Numbered from the stretch's first letter, positions 26,089 through 35,517 are shown. The stretch is 64,000 nt of DNA from Actinacidiphila oryziradicis (GCF_005047355.1 NZ_SUMC01000005.1:124001-188000), one strand, 5' to 3'. Notes: a model not told the origin generated them from the sequence alone. A program made the numbers and translations.

Positions 26089-26898
26089 TCAGGGTGTCGG
26101 GATGCCACCGGGGCGGCCGGGGCGCCCGAAGCGCACGGGGACGCCCGGCGAGTAGAGCACGCTGGCCGGCTCGCCGGCCGGCTCCGGCAGTCCTGCCGCC
26201 ACGACCAGGTCCTCTTCGCACTCAAGCAGGTCGGCCCGGTGCAGTGGCCAGCGCGGGTGGGTGTTCGGCAGGTACATCGGCCGTCCGAAGAAGGTGTTGT
26301 GCATACCCCAGCGTGCGGTCAGGAAGTGCTCGAGTTCGGTCGGTTCCGCGATGGGCTCGCCGACCCGTACGGTGATCCGGCTGTGAGCACCACGCGGTCC
26401 GGGCCAGCGTCGCGTGCTGGTGTAGGTGATGGAGTCGCCACTGCGTCGGATCGTCATCCGGGACCACAGGTACGGCAGCCGGAAGGCGGTCCGCGCGACC
26501 GCCACCGGTATCAGACGGGAGGCGTCGAGCGAGCGGAAGACCACGCCCCGCCGTCCGTGAGTGTCCACCGAGTAGAGGCGCACATTGGTCTCGGGGAAGG
26601 TACCCAGGTAGGGGACGCCGGGGAGGCGGAACCACCCGACGCGGTGCATCCGGAAGGCGACGAGGCCGACGTAGGTGACCCCGTCGAGAGTGTCGGGGAC
26701 CGTCCCGGCCGGGAGGAAGGGCGCCACGTCCGCCGGGTCGACCGCCCAGTGCACAAAGGCCAGGTCGAGCCAGGACTGGGTGAGCAGGGGATTCGGCGTG
26801 GAGCGGAGCGGCGCGGGCGTGATGGGTTCCGGAGCGGTTGGCGCGACCGCCATCGCGCCGGCGCCGACGGCCCTCGGCTTTCGAGCCCCCCGGGTCAT
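26089..26898 (-). CDS. DUF2071 (YqjF-like) family protein
   Basis: A 269-aa DUF2071 protein, cytosolic and of unknown function. Family marks are WLDLAFVHWAVDPADVAPFLPAG at the N-terminus (read in parts), YVGLVAFRM, a TFPETNVRLY block and HFLTARWGMHN in the C-terminal half. ATG 26898 overlaps the stop of the small membrane protein gene upstream by ATGA, so the two are translationally coupled. The 213 bp before its partner region, 25875-26088, hold nothing recognisable. Confidence 0.85.
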   Translation of the reverse strand: MTRGARKPRAVGAGAMAVAPTAPEPITPAPLRSTPNPLLTQSWLDLAFVHWAVDPADVAPFLPAGTVPDTLDGVTYVGLVAFRMHRVGWFRLPGVPYLGTFPETNVRLYSVDTHGRRGVVFRSLDASRLIPVAVARTAFRLPYLWSRMTIRRSGDSITYTSTRRWPGPRGAHSRITVRVGEPIAEPTELEHFLTARWGMHNTFFGRPMYLPNTHPRWPLHRADLLECEEDLVVAAGLPEPAGEPASVLYSPGVPVRFGRPGRPGGIPTP

Positions 26899-27065
26899 CG
26901 GAGCGGCCGCCGCTTGGTCCTCCGGGACCAGCGCATGGAGATGAACAACAGGTCGGCCACGAAGACCACCACAGCGATGGCCAGCAGATAGGCCAGCCCG
27001 TGGACCACCGCGCCGATGATTCCCAGCGCGATGGCCACAATCACCAGGAACAAGAAGAGAGTCAT
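26895..27065 (-). CDS. Small hydrophobic membrane protein, about 56 aa
   Basis: The frame from ATG 27065 gives MTLFLFLVIVAIALGIIGAV and a second hydrophobic stretch (LAYLLAIAVVVFVADLLF), then a basic tail (RWSRRTKRRPLR). Two membrane helices with a positive cytoplasmic end are predicted. AGGAGG lies about 9 nt before this ATG, which is why it is preferred to an upstream start. It is coupled to the DUF2071 gene. Similar short proteins are widespread in Streptomyces with no known role. Confidence 0.75.
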   Translation of the reverse strand: MTLFLFLVIVAIALGIIGAVVHGLAYLLAIAVVVFVADLLFISMRWSRRTKRRPLR

Positions 27066-27099
27066 GACGCGATCGCCTCCTAGCACACGCTACGGACGG

Positions 27100-27468
27100 T
27101 CAACGGCGCGCCAGTTGCCGTTCGCCATTGGCACCCGGCCGGTAGGTCATACCGTAGTGCTTGAAGATCCCTGCTTCGTCCTTGGCGGGCAGTACATCAT
27201 CCGTACCGATCGAAGGGGCCTGCCGCACCAGCGCCCGGTCGTACGAGACCTTGACATAGCCCGGCCCGACAATCGCGTCGGCCACGGGGACGAAGACCAG
27301 GCGGCGACGGGTGGGCAGCCCGGTCATGACCGTGCCCACGGCGGGCTCGTCGGTGCTGGTGTCCACATAGATCGCTTCCAGCACGCCGATCTTGCGTCCG
27401 TCGTGGTCGACGACATTGTGGTTGCGCCATTCACGGATATCGGCTGCCTGGATCATCGTCTGTCCCAT
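27100..27468 (-). CDS. PRC-barrel domain protein
   Basis: A 122-aa single PRC-barrel, recognisable by DIREWRNHNVVDHDGRKIGVLEA (read in parts) and the second half VFVPVADAIVGPGYVKVSYDR. The family binds RNA, protein or photosynthetic partners. Actinobacterial stand-alone copies are often stress-related, with unknown partners. The start may be ATG 27468 or ATG 27456 (MIQAADIREW). The 183 bp to the next gene show no other feature. Confidence 0.85.
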   Translation of the reverse strand: MGQTMIQAADIREWRNHNVVDHDGRKIGVLEAIYVDTSTDEPAVGTVMTGLPTRRRLVFVPVADAIVGPGYVKVSYDRALVRQAPSIGTDDVLPAKDEAGIFKHYGMTYRPGANGERQLARR

Positions 27469-27651
27469 CTGCGCGGCCGGGCCGCTACCGGTCTCCCTCT
27501 GCAGTTTTCAGCCTGCCCCGCCAGCCTCCCGGCAACCAGGCGGAGCACCAGCAGCCGGTACGCGTCTCAGCAGGCCCCGCCGGAAAAGCCTTCCAGATAT
27601 CACCTGACGGCGAGCCCGAGTACAGAGCGCCGGATTGGATGCGAAACCGCT

Positions 27652-28803
27652 CTACGGAAGGTTCCTCGCCATGACGATGCGCTGGACCTGGTTCGTGCCT
27701 TCGTAGATCTGGGTGATTTTCGCGTCGCGCATCATGCGCTCCACGGGGTAGTCGCGGGTGTAGCCGTAACCGCCCAGCAGCTGGACGGCGTCGGTGGTTA
27801 TCTCCATGGCGGCGTCGGAGGCGTAGCACTTGGCGGCGGCGCCGAAGAACGTCAGATCGGTATCGGTGCGTTCGGAGCGCGCGGCGGCGGCGTAGGTGAG
27901 CTGGCGGGCGGCTTCGAGTTTCATGGCCATGTCGGCGAGCATGAACTGGATGCCCTGGAATTCGGCGATGGCCTTGCCGAACTGCTTGCGTTCCTGGACG
28001 TAGCCCTTGGCGTAGTCCAGGGCGCCCTGGGCGATGCCGACGGCCTGGGCGGCGATGGTGACGCGGGTGTGGTCGAGGGTCTTCATGGCGGTGGCGAAGC
28101 CGGTGCCCTCGGCGCCGATCATGCGGTCGGCGGGGATGCGGACGTTGTCGAGATACACCTCGCGGGTCGGCGAGCCCTTGATCCCGAGTTTCTTCTCCGG
28201 GGCGCCGAAGGAGACGCCTTCGTCGGCCTTCTCCACGACGAAGGCGGAGATGCCCTTGGAGCGCTTGTCCGGGTCGGTCACCGCCATCACCGTGTAGTAC
28301 TCCGAGACTCCGGCATTGGTGATCCAGCGCTTGACGCCGTTGAGGACGTAGAAGTCCCCGTCGCGTGCCGCGCGGGTCTTCATGCCGACAGCGTCCGAGC
28401 CGGCCTCGGGCTCGGACAGGCAGTACGAGAACATGCCCTCCGCCCGCGCCAGCGCGCCCAGGTACTTCGTCTTCAACTCCTCCGAGCCGGACAGCTGCAC
28501 CGGCAGCGAGCCGAGCTTGTTGACCGCCGGAATGAGAGAGGAGGAGGCACAGACCCGGGCGACCTCCTCGATGACGATGACCGTGGACAGGGCGTCAGCA
28601 CCGGCCCCGCCATAGGACTCCGGGACATGGATGGCGTGCAGGTCGTTGGCCTCCAGGGCGTCCCGGGCCTCCTGCGGGAAGCGGCCGTTCTCATCGACCT
28701 CGGCTGCGAACGGCCCGATCTTCGCCTCGGCGAGCGAACGCACGGCGTCCCGGAGCATCTCGTGCTCCTCGGACGTACGGAAGAGGTCGAAGTCCTTGTT
28801 CAT
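27652..28803 (-). CDS. Acyl-CoA dehydrogenase
   Basis: A 383-aa FAD enzyme of fatty-acid or branched-chain acyl-CoA oxidation. Visible are the FAD/substrate block FSYCLSEPEAGSDA, RWITNAG, the RKQFGKAIAEFQ signature, LLGGYGYTRDYPVERMMRDAK and the catalytic-base segment QIYEGTNQVQR. Length and motifs are those of short/branched-chain acyl-CoA dehydrogenases. It is divergent from a TetR regulator over a 106-bp gap with an inverted repeat. Control by that regulator is very likely. Confidence 0.95.
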   Translation of the reverse strand: MNKDFDLFRTSEEHEMLRDAVRSLAEAKIGPFAAEVDENGRFPQEARDALEANDLHAIHVPESYGGAGADALSTVIVIEEVARVCASSSLIPAVNKLGSLPVQLSGSEELKTKYLGALARAEGMFSYCLSEPEAGSDAVGMKTRAARDGDFYVLNGVKRWITNAGVSEYYTVMAVTDPDKRSKGISAFVVEKADEGVSFGAPEKKLGIKGSPTREVYLDNVRIPADRMIGAEGTGFATAMKTLDHTRVTIAAQAVGIAQGALDYAKGYVQERKQFGKAIAEFQGIQFMLADMAMKLEAARQLTYAAAARSERTDTDLTFFGAAAKCYASDAAMEITTDAVQLLGGYGYTRDYPVERMMRDAKITQIYEGTNQVQRIVMARNLP

Positions 28804-28836
28804 GGTCGGGCGCTCCAGTCCGCACAGCGATAGAGA

Positions 28837-28876
28837 ATGGCACTAAGTACCCCCTAGTATGCACACTGAGTGCCAT
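28837..28876. promoter_or_regulatory. Inverted-repeat operator between the acyl-CoA dehydrogenase and TetR genes
   Basis: ATGGCACT at 28837-28844 is repeated inverted as AGTGCCAT at 28869-28876. Between them lies CTAAGTACCCCCTA (28843-28856), whose complement recurs 12 of 14 just after the TetR gene. TAGTAT at 28855 is a plausible -10 for the regulator. The placement in the divergent gap is that of an autoregulatory TetR operator. Confidence 0.6.
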
Positions 28877-28909
28877 CGTTGAGCCCGACCTCGGTGCTAT
28901 GTTCCCCAC

Positions 28910-29641
28910 ATGGGCGAGGAGCGCGGTCACCAACAGCGGGCCGCCGGTGCGGCGACGAAACCGGTCATGCGGGACGCCCTCATCTCGGCGGCGTTCGAGC
29001 TCTTCCTGGAGCGCGGCTACGAGTCGACCACCATCGACGACGTCGTCGCGAAGGCCGGCGTCGGGAGACGGTCCTTCTTCCGGTACTTCCCCTCCAAGGA
29101 GGACGTGGTCTTCCCCGACCACGAGCGGTGCCTGGCCGACATGACGGAGTTCCTCAACTCGGGCGACGACGAGGAGGATCCGGTGGCGCGGGTGTGCGAC
29201 GCGGCCCGCCTGGTCCTGCGCATGTACGACGAGAACCCGGCCTTCTCCGTCCAGCGATACCGCCTGACCAGGAGCGTCCCGGTATTGCGCGCCTACGAGG
29301 TGTCAGTCGTCTGGCGCTACGAGCGCACCCTCGCCGACTATCTGCGCCGGCGTTTCGCGGGGTGGTCCGACGGGGCCCTGCGCGCCGATGTCATCGCGGC
29401 GGCCGTGGTCGCCGCACACAACAACGCGCTGCGCTCCTGGCTCCGGTCCGGCGGGCAGGACGACGCCGCGGCGGGTGTGGAGCATGCCCTGGAATTCGTA
29501 CGGAGTTCCTGGGGCACGCACGGAGAGTGCCCGGCGGGCGGGACGCGGGAGGCGGACGACGTCGTGGTCGTGATCACCAAACGACGGACACCGATGTGGC
29601 GCGTGGTGCGCGAGATCGAGTCCACCCTCGAAGGGAACTGA
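28910..29641 (+). CDS. TetR family transcriptional regulator
   Basis: A 243-aa regulator. The N-terminal helix-turn-helix is ALISAAFELFLERGYESTTI followed by DDVVAKAGVGRRSFFRYFPSKEDVV. The C-terminal domain is of the type found in actinobacterial MftR/AcrR-like regulators with no assigned ligand. Because it faces an acyl-CoA dehydrogenase gene, an acyl-CoA ligand is plausible. ATG 28910 lies early. A start nearer VMRDALIS would also keep the whole domain. Confidence 0.9.
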   Translation: MGEERGHQQRAAGAATKPVMRDALISAAFELFLERGYESTTIDDVVAKAGVGRRSFFRYFPSKEDVVFPDHERCLADMTEFLNSGDDEEDPVARVCDAARLVLRMYDENPAFSVQRYRLTRSVPVLRAYEVSVVWRYERTLADYLRRRFAGWSDGALRADVIAAAVVAAHNNALRSWLRSGGQDDAAAGVEHALEFVRSSWGTHGECPAGGTREADDVVVVITKRRTPMWRVVREIESTLEGN

Positions 29642-29650
29642 GTTCCCTAA

Positions 29651-29664
29651 TAGGGGGCACTCAG
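29651..29664. promoter_or_regulatory. Second copy of the TetR operator core, between convergent stops
   Basis: TAGGGGGCACTCAG matches the complement of 28843-28856 at 12 of 14 positions. It lies in the 33 bp between the stops of the TetR gene and the convergent hypothetical gene, followed by a related ACACTTAG. It may be an auxiliary binding site or part of a bidirectional terminator. Confidence 0.4.
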
Positions 29665-29674
29665 CTAGGGACAC

Positions 29675-30103
29675 TTAGCGGGAGGCCTCGACCACCCGCC
29701 CGGCGAGCACAGCCTCCACGAACGCCCCCGGCGGGGCGTAGCGGTGGGCGAGGACGTAGTGCACCACCATGTCCGGGGCGATCAGCCAGCTGCTCGCCCC
29801 GTCCCGCACCCGCACCTCGCCGTGGCCGACGAGGATCGTCTCGCCGCCCCGGGCGGCCTTGACCGGGTACTGTCTGCCGCCGCCGAAGAGCCGTCTGCGG
29901 CACAGCAAGCAGCCGTGCCAGCCGTGCGTGACGGCGCACAGGTGGTCGCGGCACAGCGCGAAGAGCCGGTCGGCGAAGTCGTCGGCGGGGTCGGCCCGGG
30001 GATAGGGGCGGGCGGGGTCGAGATAGCCGACGCAGCGGGCGGAGATGCCGGTGGGGATCGTTTCCGTGAAGTACGTGTACGGGCTCAGGTCCTCGGAATG
30101 CAT
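29675..30103 (-). CDS. Conserved hypothetical protein
   Basis: A 142-aa soluble protein I do not recognise. It begins MHSEDLSPYTYFTETIPTGI, contains Cys residues in ARCVGYL, LCRDHLCAV and CLLCRRRLFGGGRQYPV (a possible metal site), and has GGETILVGHGEVRVRDG. ATG 30103 has the ribosome site GGGAGG. It converges on the TetR gene. Composition and third-position GC are those of a real gene. Confidence 0.7.
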   Translation of the reverse strand: MHSEDLSPYTYFTETIPTGISARCVGYLDPARPYPRADPADDFADRLFALCRDHLCAVTHGWHGCLLCRRRLFGGGRQYPVKAARGGETILVGHGEVRVRDGASSWLIAPDMVVHYVLAHRYAPPGAFVEAVLAGRVVEASR

Positions 30104-30226
30104 CGCAACCTCCCACGCGCCTGCGCCGTCTCCCCGGCCACGGGTCCGGACGTGCGGCCCCGGGCCATACCGGGGCAAGCATGATCGGCCGGACACGGCA
30201 CAGCGTCCCGAAGCGCGTGTCCCGGG

Positions 30227-32296
30227 TCAATGGGTCGCGCGTGCTTCGCTGCGATCGGCTTCCGGGCGCAGCCGCGGCTCCAGCCAGCCGCTCAGCACAT
30301 CATGCAATGCCTCCGCCCCGACCGGTGGTCGCTCGGGCCCGCGCAACTCCATCGGGTGCAGCAGGAAGGGGCGGCTCTGGTCGCCGCCGAGGCCGCCGTG
30401 CGAGCCGACCTGCTCCTCGAAAGCGTGCACGGCGCCGGTCGCGGGGTCGTACGCCGAGTTGACCATGATGTCGGCGGTGTGCGGGAACCCGTCGGTGCGC
30501 AGCACAGCCTGGGCGGCGCCGTCGCTGAAGGGCGCCAGCGGGTCCGTGCCGGTGATCCGGCCGGTGCGCAGCTCGTGCTCGGCGCCGTCCGCGCCCAGTA
30601 CGAGCGGCCCGCGCAGGGCGCTGCGGACGAGCAGGAAACCGATGCCGGGGTGGTCGGCGAGGGTACGCAGCAGTGCCGGATGACGGCGGTCGATCTCTTC
30701 CCGGGTGGCCCGGCCGGGCAGGTCCGGGAAGCTGATCAGGCCGAGATTGCCGGACGCCAGGACCACGGGCTCCGAGGCCGGTTCCAGAAGCGTCTCCGGC
30801 TTCTCCGGCCGGCGCAGCGCGGCCCTGGCCGCGGTGCGTGCCTCGGCGCCGCCGGCGGTCCTCGGGGGCCGCGCCGGGCCGGGCAGGGCCAGTCCGCAGG
30901 TGCCGCGGACCAGGTCCTTGAGGGTGGTCCCGTGGGCGGCGGCGAAGGTCTCGCCGTGGCTCTGGCCGTGGTCGGAGAGCAGCACTATGCGGTAGGCGCG
31001 CGGGGCGTAACGGGCGGCGTCGGCGATCAGCCGGATGGCACGGTCCAGGCCTTCCAGGACCTGCGTGGCGTCCCGGCTGCGCGGGCCCGAGTGGTGGGCG
31101 ACCTCGTCGTAGGCGACCAGGTCGGCGTAGACCGCGGTGCGCCCGGCGAGCATGTCGCCGATGACGGCGGCGACGGCCACGTCCCGTTCCACCACGGTCG
31201 CGAAGGCGCGGAGGAACGGGTACAGGCCGCCGCGCTTGACGCGGGGCTGTTCGCGGCGCATCCGGGACCGTGTCGACTGGCCGATCTCGCGCCCCACATC
31301 GGCGATGTAGGACGCCGCGGTGCGGACCGCGTGCGCGGGGTCGGAGAAGTACGAGAAGTACCCGGAGCGCGAGCGGGTGAACCTGCCGCGCTGCGCCGCC
31401 ACCGACATGACCAGCGCGAGCTGTTCGGCGCCGCCGGTGAAGAGGTTGCCCCGGCTGGCGCCGTCGACGGCCAGCAGTCCGGGCCGGCCGGTGCGGGCGA
31501 CGGCGCGGCGTTCCAGTTCGGCGGCGCTGGAGGGCCGGTTGGAGACCATGACCTGGCCGGTCTCCTTCTCGTACCAGCGGAAGGCCGGCACATCCTGATT
31601 CGAGCCGTGCAGAATGCCGAGTTGGCTGGCGCCGGTCTGGCTGCTCCAGTCCGTGACCCATGGGAGCAGCCGGTGCGTGGTGTCCAGCCACCCCGCCACG
31701 GTTTCCATGGCGGGCGGCTTCGTCCGCCCCTTGCACGTCACGGGCCGCACCGCTTCCCGCAGTACGTCGTGCCCGACCCCGTCCAGCTGGATGAATACGG
31801 TGCCGGGGGCTCCGGTGGCGCCGTCCCCGCGCCGCCGGCCGGCCATCCGCGCGAGCCGGCGCCCGTAGGCCTCGTCGTCCCGCACCGCCAGCGCCGTGCT
31901 GGTCGCCGATGATGTCGCCGACATCACCGCCGCGATCACCACGGCGGTCGCGGGCTGGATCTCGGCGCGTCCGCTGGGCGCCAGGTCCAGTGCCGCCCAC
32001 AGCAGCGACCCGTTCAGGAAGAACACCAGCAGTCCGAGCACCAGCGCCGGCACCAGCAGCAACGCCCGTACGATCACCGGCCACACCAGTGCGCTCAGCA
32101 GTCCGAACGCCCCCGCGCCGACCGACGCCGTGATCGCGATCTGCGTCGGGCTGTCCCCGCTCGCCGACTGCAGCCTGAAGTCCGGCAGGATCCCCGCCAG
32201 TGCGGCCAGCGTCGCGCTCGCCACCGCCCACACCACCAGCACACGCCCGAGCGCCCGCATCACGGCCCGCCACCGACGCAGCACTCCCCGCACCAC
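30227..32296 (-). CDS. Membrane-anchored alkaline phosphatase-superfamily (phosphodiesterase-like) protein
   Basis: About 689 aa. The N-terminal third has hydrophobic segments (VLVVWAVASATLAALAGILP, LLLVPALVLGLLVFFLNG and others), and this part is often annotated as phage-holin-like. The rest is an alkaline-phosphatase/type I phosphodiesterase-like domain with FIQLDGVGHDVLREA, a TGASQLGILHG nucleophile region, YADLVAYDEVAHHSG, VLLSDHGQSHGETF and a late SHGGLGGDQSRPFLL. It probably acts on an extracytoplasmic substrate. The start is uncertain: GTG 32296, GTG 32284 or ATG 32260. The MITE at 32303 begins 7 nt before the first of these. Confidence 0.8.
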   Translation of the reverse strand: MVRGVLRRWRAVMRALGRVLVVWAVASATLAALAGILPDFRLQSASGDSPTQIAITASVGAGAFGLLSALVWPVIVRALLLVPALVLGLLVFFLNGSLLWAALDLAPSGRAEIQPATAVVIAAVMSATSSATSTALAVRDDEAYGRRLARMAGRRRGDGATGAPGTVFIQLDGVGHDVLREAVRPVTCKGRTKPPAMETVAGWLDTTHRLLPWVTDWSSQTGASQLGILHGSNQDVPAFRWYEKETGQVMVSNRPSSAAELERRAVARTGRPGLLAVDGASRGNLFTGGAEQLALVMSVAAQRGRFTRSRSGYFSYFSDPAHAVRTAASYIADVGREIGQSTRSRMRREQPRVKRGGLYPFLRAFATVVERDVAVAAVIGDMLAGRTAVYADLVAYDEVAHHSGPRSRDATQVLEGLDRAIRLIADAARYAPRAYRIVLLSDHGQSHGETFAAAHGTTLKDLVRGTCGLALPGPARPPRTAGGAEARTAARAALRRPEKPETLLEPASEPVVLASGNLGLISFPDLPGRATREEIDRRHPALLRTLADHPGIGFLLVRSALRGPLVLGADGAEHELRTGRITGTDPLAPFSDGAAQAVLRTDGFPHTADIMVNSAYDPATGAVHAFEEQVGSHGGLGGDQSRPFLLHPMELRGPERPPVGAEALHDVLSGWLEPRLRPEADRSEARATH

Positions 32297-32302
32297 CTTC
32301 TT

Positions 32303-32463
32303 AGAGGCCGCGCGAACAGGTGGGGCGGCGTCGCGTGCCGATGGGCGGCGCCTGGCGGCGTTGTCGTCGGTCAACGACGCTCCGCGTCGCCTCCCTCCTC
32401 CGCCTTGCCAGGCTTGCCCCTCGCCCCGCTCCTTCACCCGCCCCACCTATTCGCGCGGCCTCT
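32303..32463. mobile_element. MITE-like element A, copy 2
   Basis: A 161-bp element with the same inverted termini as 5797-6084, in reverse orientation. The left end has one difference (GCGCGAACAGG for GCGCGAATAGG). The flanks are TTA on both sides, a possible 3-bp target duplication. It lacks the internal hairpins of copy 1. It lies between the convergent-side end of the NUDIX gene and the 5' end of the phosphatase-like gene, and probably affects the latter's leader. Confidence 0.75.
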
Positions 32464-32503
32464 TAATGTTCCGGCCCGCCGCCCGGGCCTGCGTCCCAGC
32501 CTT

Positions 32504-32926
32504 TCACAGCCGGTGCTGTGGCTCCCCGCCTGCGGCTCGGGGCAGCCGGCCGGTGGCGTGCAGATCGTCGAAGACCAGCTGGTCCGCCGGGGATACGCGG
32601 TCGCGGTCGTCGTAGGCCAGCCAGGCCATCTCGGCGATCTCGTTCGCCGGGGTGAGGGTGCCCGTGTAGGCGGCGGTGTAGCAGATCATCCGGAATGGCG
32701 TGCCCTGCGGATGGCCGTGCGGCTGCGCCTCGTACGTCCCGAAGTGCTCCATGGTGGCCGGGTCCACGGCGACGGTGAGCTCCTCGTCTATTTCGCGGAC
32801 GAGGGTCTCGGTGTCGGACTCTCCCGGTTCGCGTTTGCCGCCGGGGAAATAGAAGACGTCCTTGCCGCGGTTGCGGGTGCTGAGCACCTTGCCGTCCCGG
32901 AGCAGGATCCAGGCCACCTTCTCCAT
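32504..32926 (-). CDS. NUDIX hydrolase
   Basis: A 140-aa pyrophosphohydrolase. The Nudix box starts at Gly30 (GGKREPGE) and continues to REIDEEL, with Glu45, Glu48 and Glu49 as metal ligands. Only the last Gly of the consensus is replaced (Thr51). ATG 32926 follows the psuG stop after 1 nt, so it is co-translated with psuG. A role in clearing a phosphorylated nucleoside or nucleotide in the pseudouridine pathway is an inference from position. Substrates of this subfamily are not predictable. Confidence 0.9.
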   Translation of the reverse strand: MEKVAWILLRDGKVLSTRNRGKDVFYFPGGKREPGESDTETLVREIDEELTVAVDPATMEHFGTYEAQPHGHPQGTPFRMICYTAAYTGTLTPANEIAEMAWLAYDDRDRVSPADQLVFDDLHATGRLPRAAGGEPQHRL

Positions 32927-32927
32927 C

Positions 32928-33869
<942 letters not shown>

Positions 33870-33888
33870 CGGATGTCCTTCGTGGATA

Positions 33889-33908
33889 CCCCGGCCTTCA
33901 GGCCGGGG
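33889..33908. repeat. Terminal hairpin of the IscB element, 3' (right-end type)
   Basis: CCCCGGCC-TTCA-GGCCGGGG, a perfect 8-bp stem with a 4-nt loop, followed by GAGGAAACG. This hairpin is of the kind recognised at the ends of IS200/IS605-family and TnpB/IscB elements. Confidence 0.75.
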
Positions 33909-33993
33909 AGGAAACGAAGCTCCTGCGGAGCAGGGCGGTGGGTAGGCGGTTCGCCGCCGGGCGGATCGCCGTTGTATGAACCTGGGCCTTGGA

Positions 33994-35517
33994 TCAAGGC
34001 GTGGTTCCTTCGGGTTGGCGGGTGTAGGCGTAGCCGTCGGCTCGCTGGAGGAGGCGGAAGTGTTTGTGCCGGGCGGTGTAGAGGCCGCTCGCGGTCCGGA
34101 CAGCGAAGCTCCCGGAGGAACGGACGGCGACCCGACCGGTGTGGGTGCCCGTGTTCTTCCCGGACGGGACGACGGCCCGGACCAGGTCGCCGGTGGCGAA
34201 GCCGAAGAACTGCTTGACGCGGGGCAGCCGCAGGCGGGGGAAGCCGTGCTTGTCGGTGCGGGTGCGGGCGTACTGGCCGCGTCCGGTCGCCCCGATGACC
34301 AGGACGGTGCGGGGCCAGACGGTGACCGTGTCGAGGGTGCCGACGGCGAGGGCGTCCAGGGTGTGGGTCTTGGGCAGGGCGCACCGGGTGCGGTTCCACT
34401 TGGTGCGCCCGCCGGACGCGGTCCGGGTGGGCATGCGTGCGTCCAGGGCCCGCCACAGCGCCCACCTGGTGGCGTTGACAGCGGTGGCGTCCCGCAGGGG
34501 AGCCTTCGCGCGCTTGAGGATCTCGGCGGCGCGCTTGGGTGCGAACTCCTCCACGGGCCGGTTGCCCTTGGTCTGGTTGCAGGGGATGCACGCGAGGGTC
34601 AGGTTGGCGACCCGGTCGGATCCGCCCCGGCTGCGGGGCCGGATGTGGTCGATGTTCAGCGGCACGCCCATCGCGCCGCAGTAGACGCAGGCGCGGCCGA
34701 ACTTCGCGAGGAGGTACTCACGGACCTCCATACCGTGGAGGGTGCCGTGCTGGTACTCGGCACCCTCCAGCGGGCGCCCGGCGCTGATGGCGTTGGTGTC
34801 GAACGCGACCCGCTCGACGTGCACGGCCGTGACGCGTACCCAGCGGGCGAGACGGTCCACCCACGATGTGGTGGTGTCGACGCGGTGCTGGAGCGACGGC
34901 GGCAGCCACCCCTTCGGGCGGGTGCGGTTCAGGAAGCGGGGTGCGCGGTAGCGCAGGTTCCGGCTGCGGCGCCCCCGCCGGTAGGCGGCGCGCTGCTCCA
35001 GTTTCTTGCGGATCGTGGCGCCCCGGTGGTCGAGCTGGATGCTGTACCGGCCCCGGCGCTCCCCGGTGACGGTGGTGAAGACGGCGATGCCGGTGTGCTT
35101 ACTGCCGGGGTCGATACCGATCTCGACACCGGCCACCTCCGAGTGGTTGGCGGTGCGGTCCTTCAGGCGGATCACGAACGGTGTGTGCCGGGCCACGACC
35201 GCCCGGCCGGATGCCAGGAGTTTGCGGGCCCTGGCCGGGGTGGTGGGCTGGAGTGGGGTGCCGTGCTTGTCCAGGACGAACACGGCGGGGTCGGCCTCAC
35301 GGCCGGGCTCCCGGACCTGCTGGTCCGCGGTGACGCCACCGGCAGCAGGTGTACTGCTGGTGGTCTCCCCTCGCACATGTCCCACGCCGGGTGCCTTACG
35401 GCGTCCGAGCCCCGTTTCGTCCCTGATCCCGGGGTTGTCTGCTGACTCGAATTCCAGGGCCAACTGCTGAGGAAGCACAGGTGGGTGGGTCTTCTGTCCT
35501 GCGTGGAACGTAGCCAA
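33994..35517 (-). CDS. iscB: IscB RNA-guided nuclease (RuvC + HNH, Cas9 ancestor family)
   Basis: 507 aa from TTG 35517, which has a good ribosome site (GGGAGGTG). Order: an N-terminal extension (1-78); the PLMP domain, VFVLDKHGTPLQP with Gln for the usual Met (79-122); RuvC-I GIDPGSKHTG, Asp136; a bridge helix RRGRRSRNLRYRAPRF; RuvC-II VHVERVAF, Glu235; an HNH zinc-finger domain CVYC (277-280), DH 290-291, Asn305, CIPC (310-313); RuvC-III KTHTLDAL, His385 and Asp388. All catalytic residues are intact. IscB proteins usually start at the VFVLD block, so GTG 35283 (429 aa) is an alternative, with the first 78 codons then belonging to the guide-RNA gene. Confidence 0.95.
   Translation of the reverse strand: MATFHAGQKTHPPVLPQQLALEFESADNPGIRDETGLGRRKAPGVGHVRGETTSSTPAAGGVTADQQVREPGREADPAVFVLDKHGTPLQPTTPARARKLLASGRAVVARHTPFVIRLKDRTANHSEVAGVEIGIDPGSKHTGIAVFTTVTGERRGRYSIQLDHRGATIRKKLEQRAAYRRGRRSRNLRYRAPRFLNRTRPKGWLPPSLQHRVDTTTSWVDRLARWVRVTAVHVERVAFDTNAISAGRPLEGAEYQHGTLHGMEVREYLLAKFGRACVYCGAMGVPLNIDHIRPRSRGGSDRVANLTLACIPCNQTKGNRPVEEFAPKRAAEILKRAKAPLRDATAVNATRWALWRALDARMPTRTASGGRTKWNRTRCALPKTHTLDALAVGTLDTVTVWPRTVLVIGATGRGQYARTRTDKHGFPRLRLPRVKQFFGFATGDLVRAVVPSGKNTGTHTGRVAVRSSGSFAVRTASGLYTARHKHFRLLQRADGYAYTRQPEGTTP

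Noticed and set aside
33976..35445. Long plus-strand reading frame (489 codons) opposite iscB
   Set aside because: The minus strand encodes a full IscB with all motifs. The plus frame has no family features and is a GC-bias shadow.
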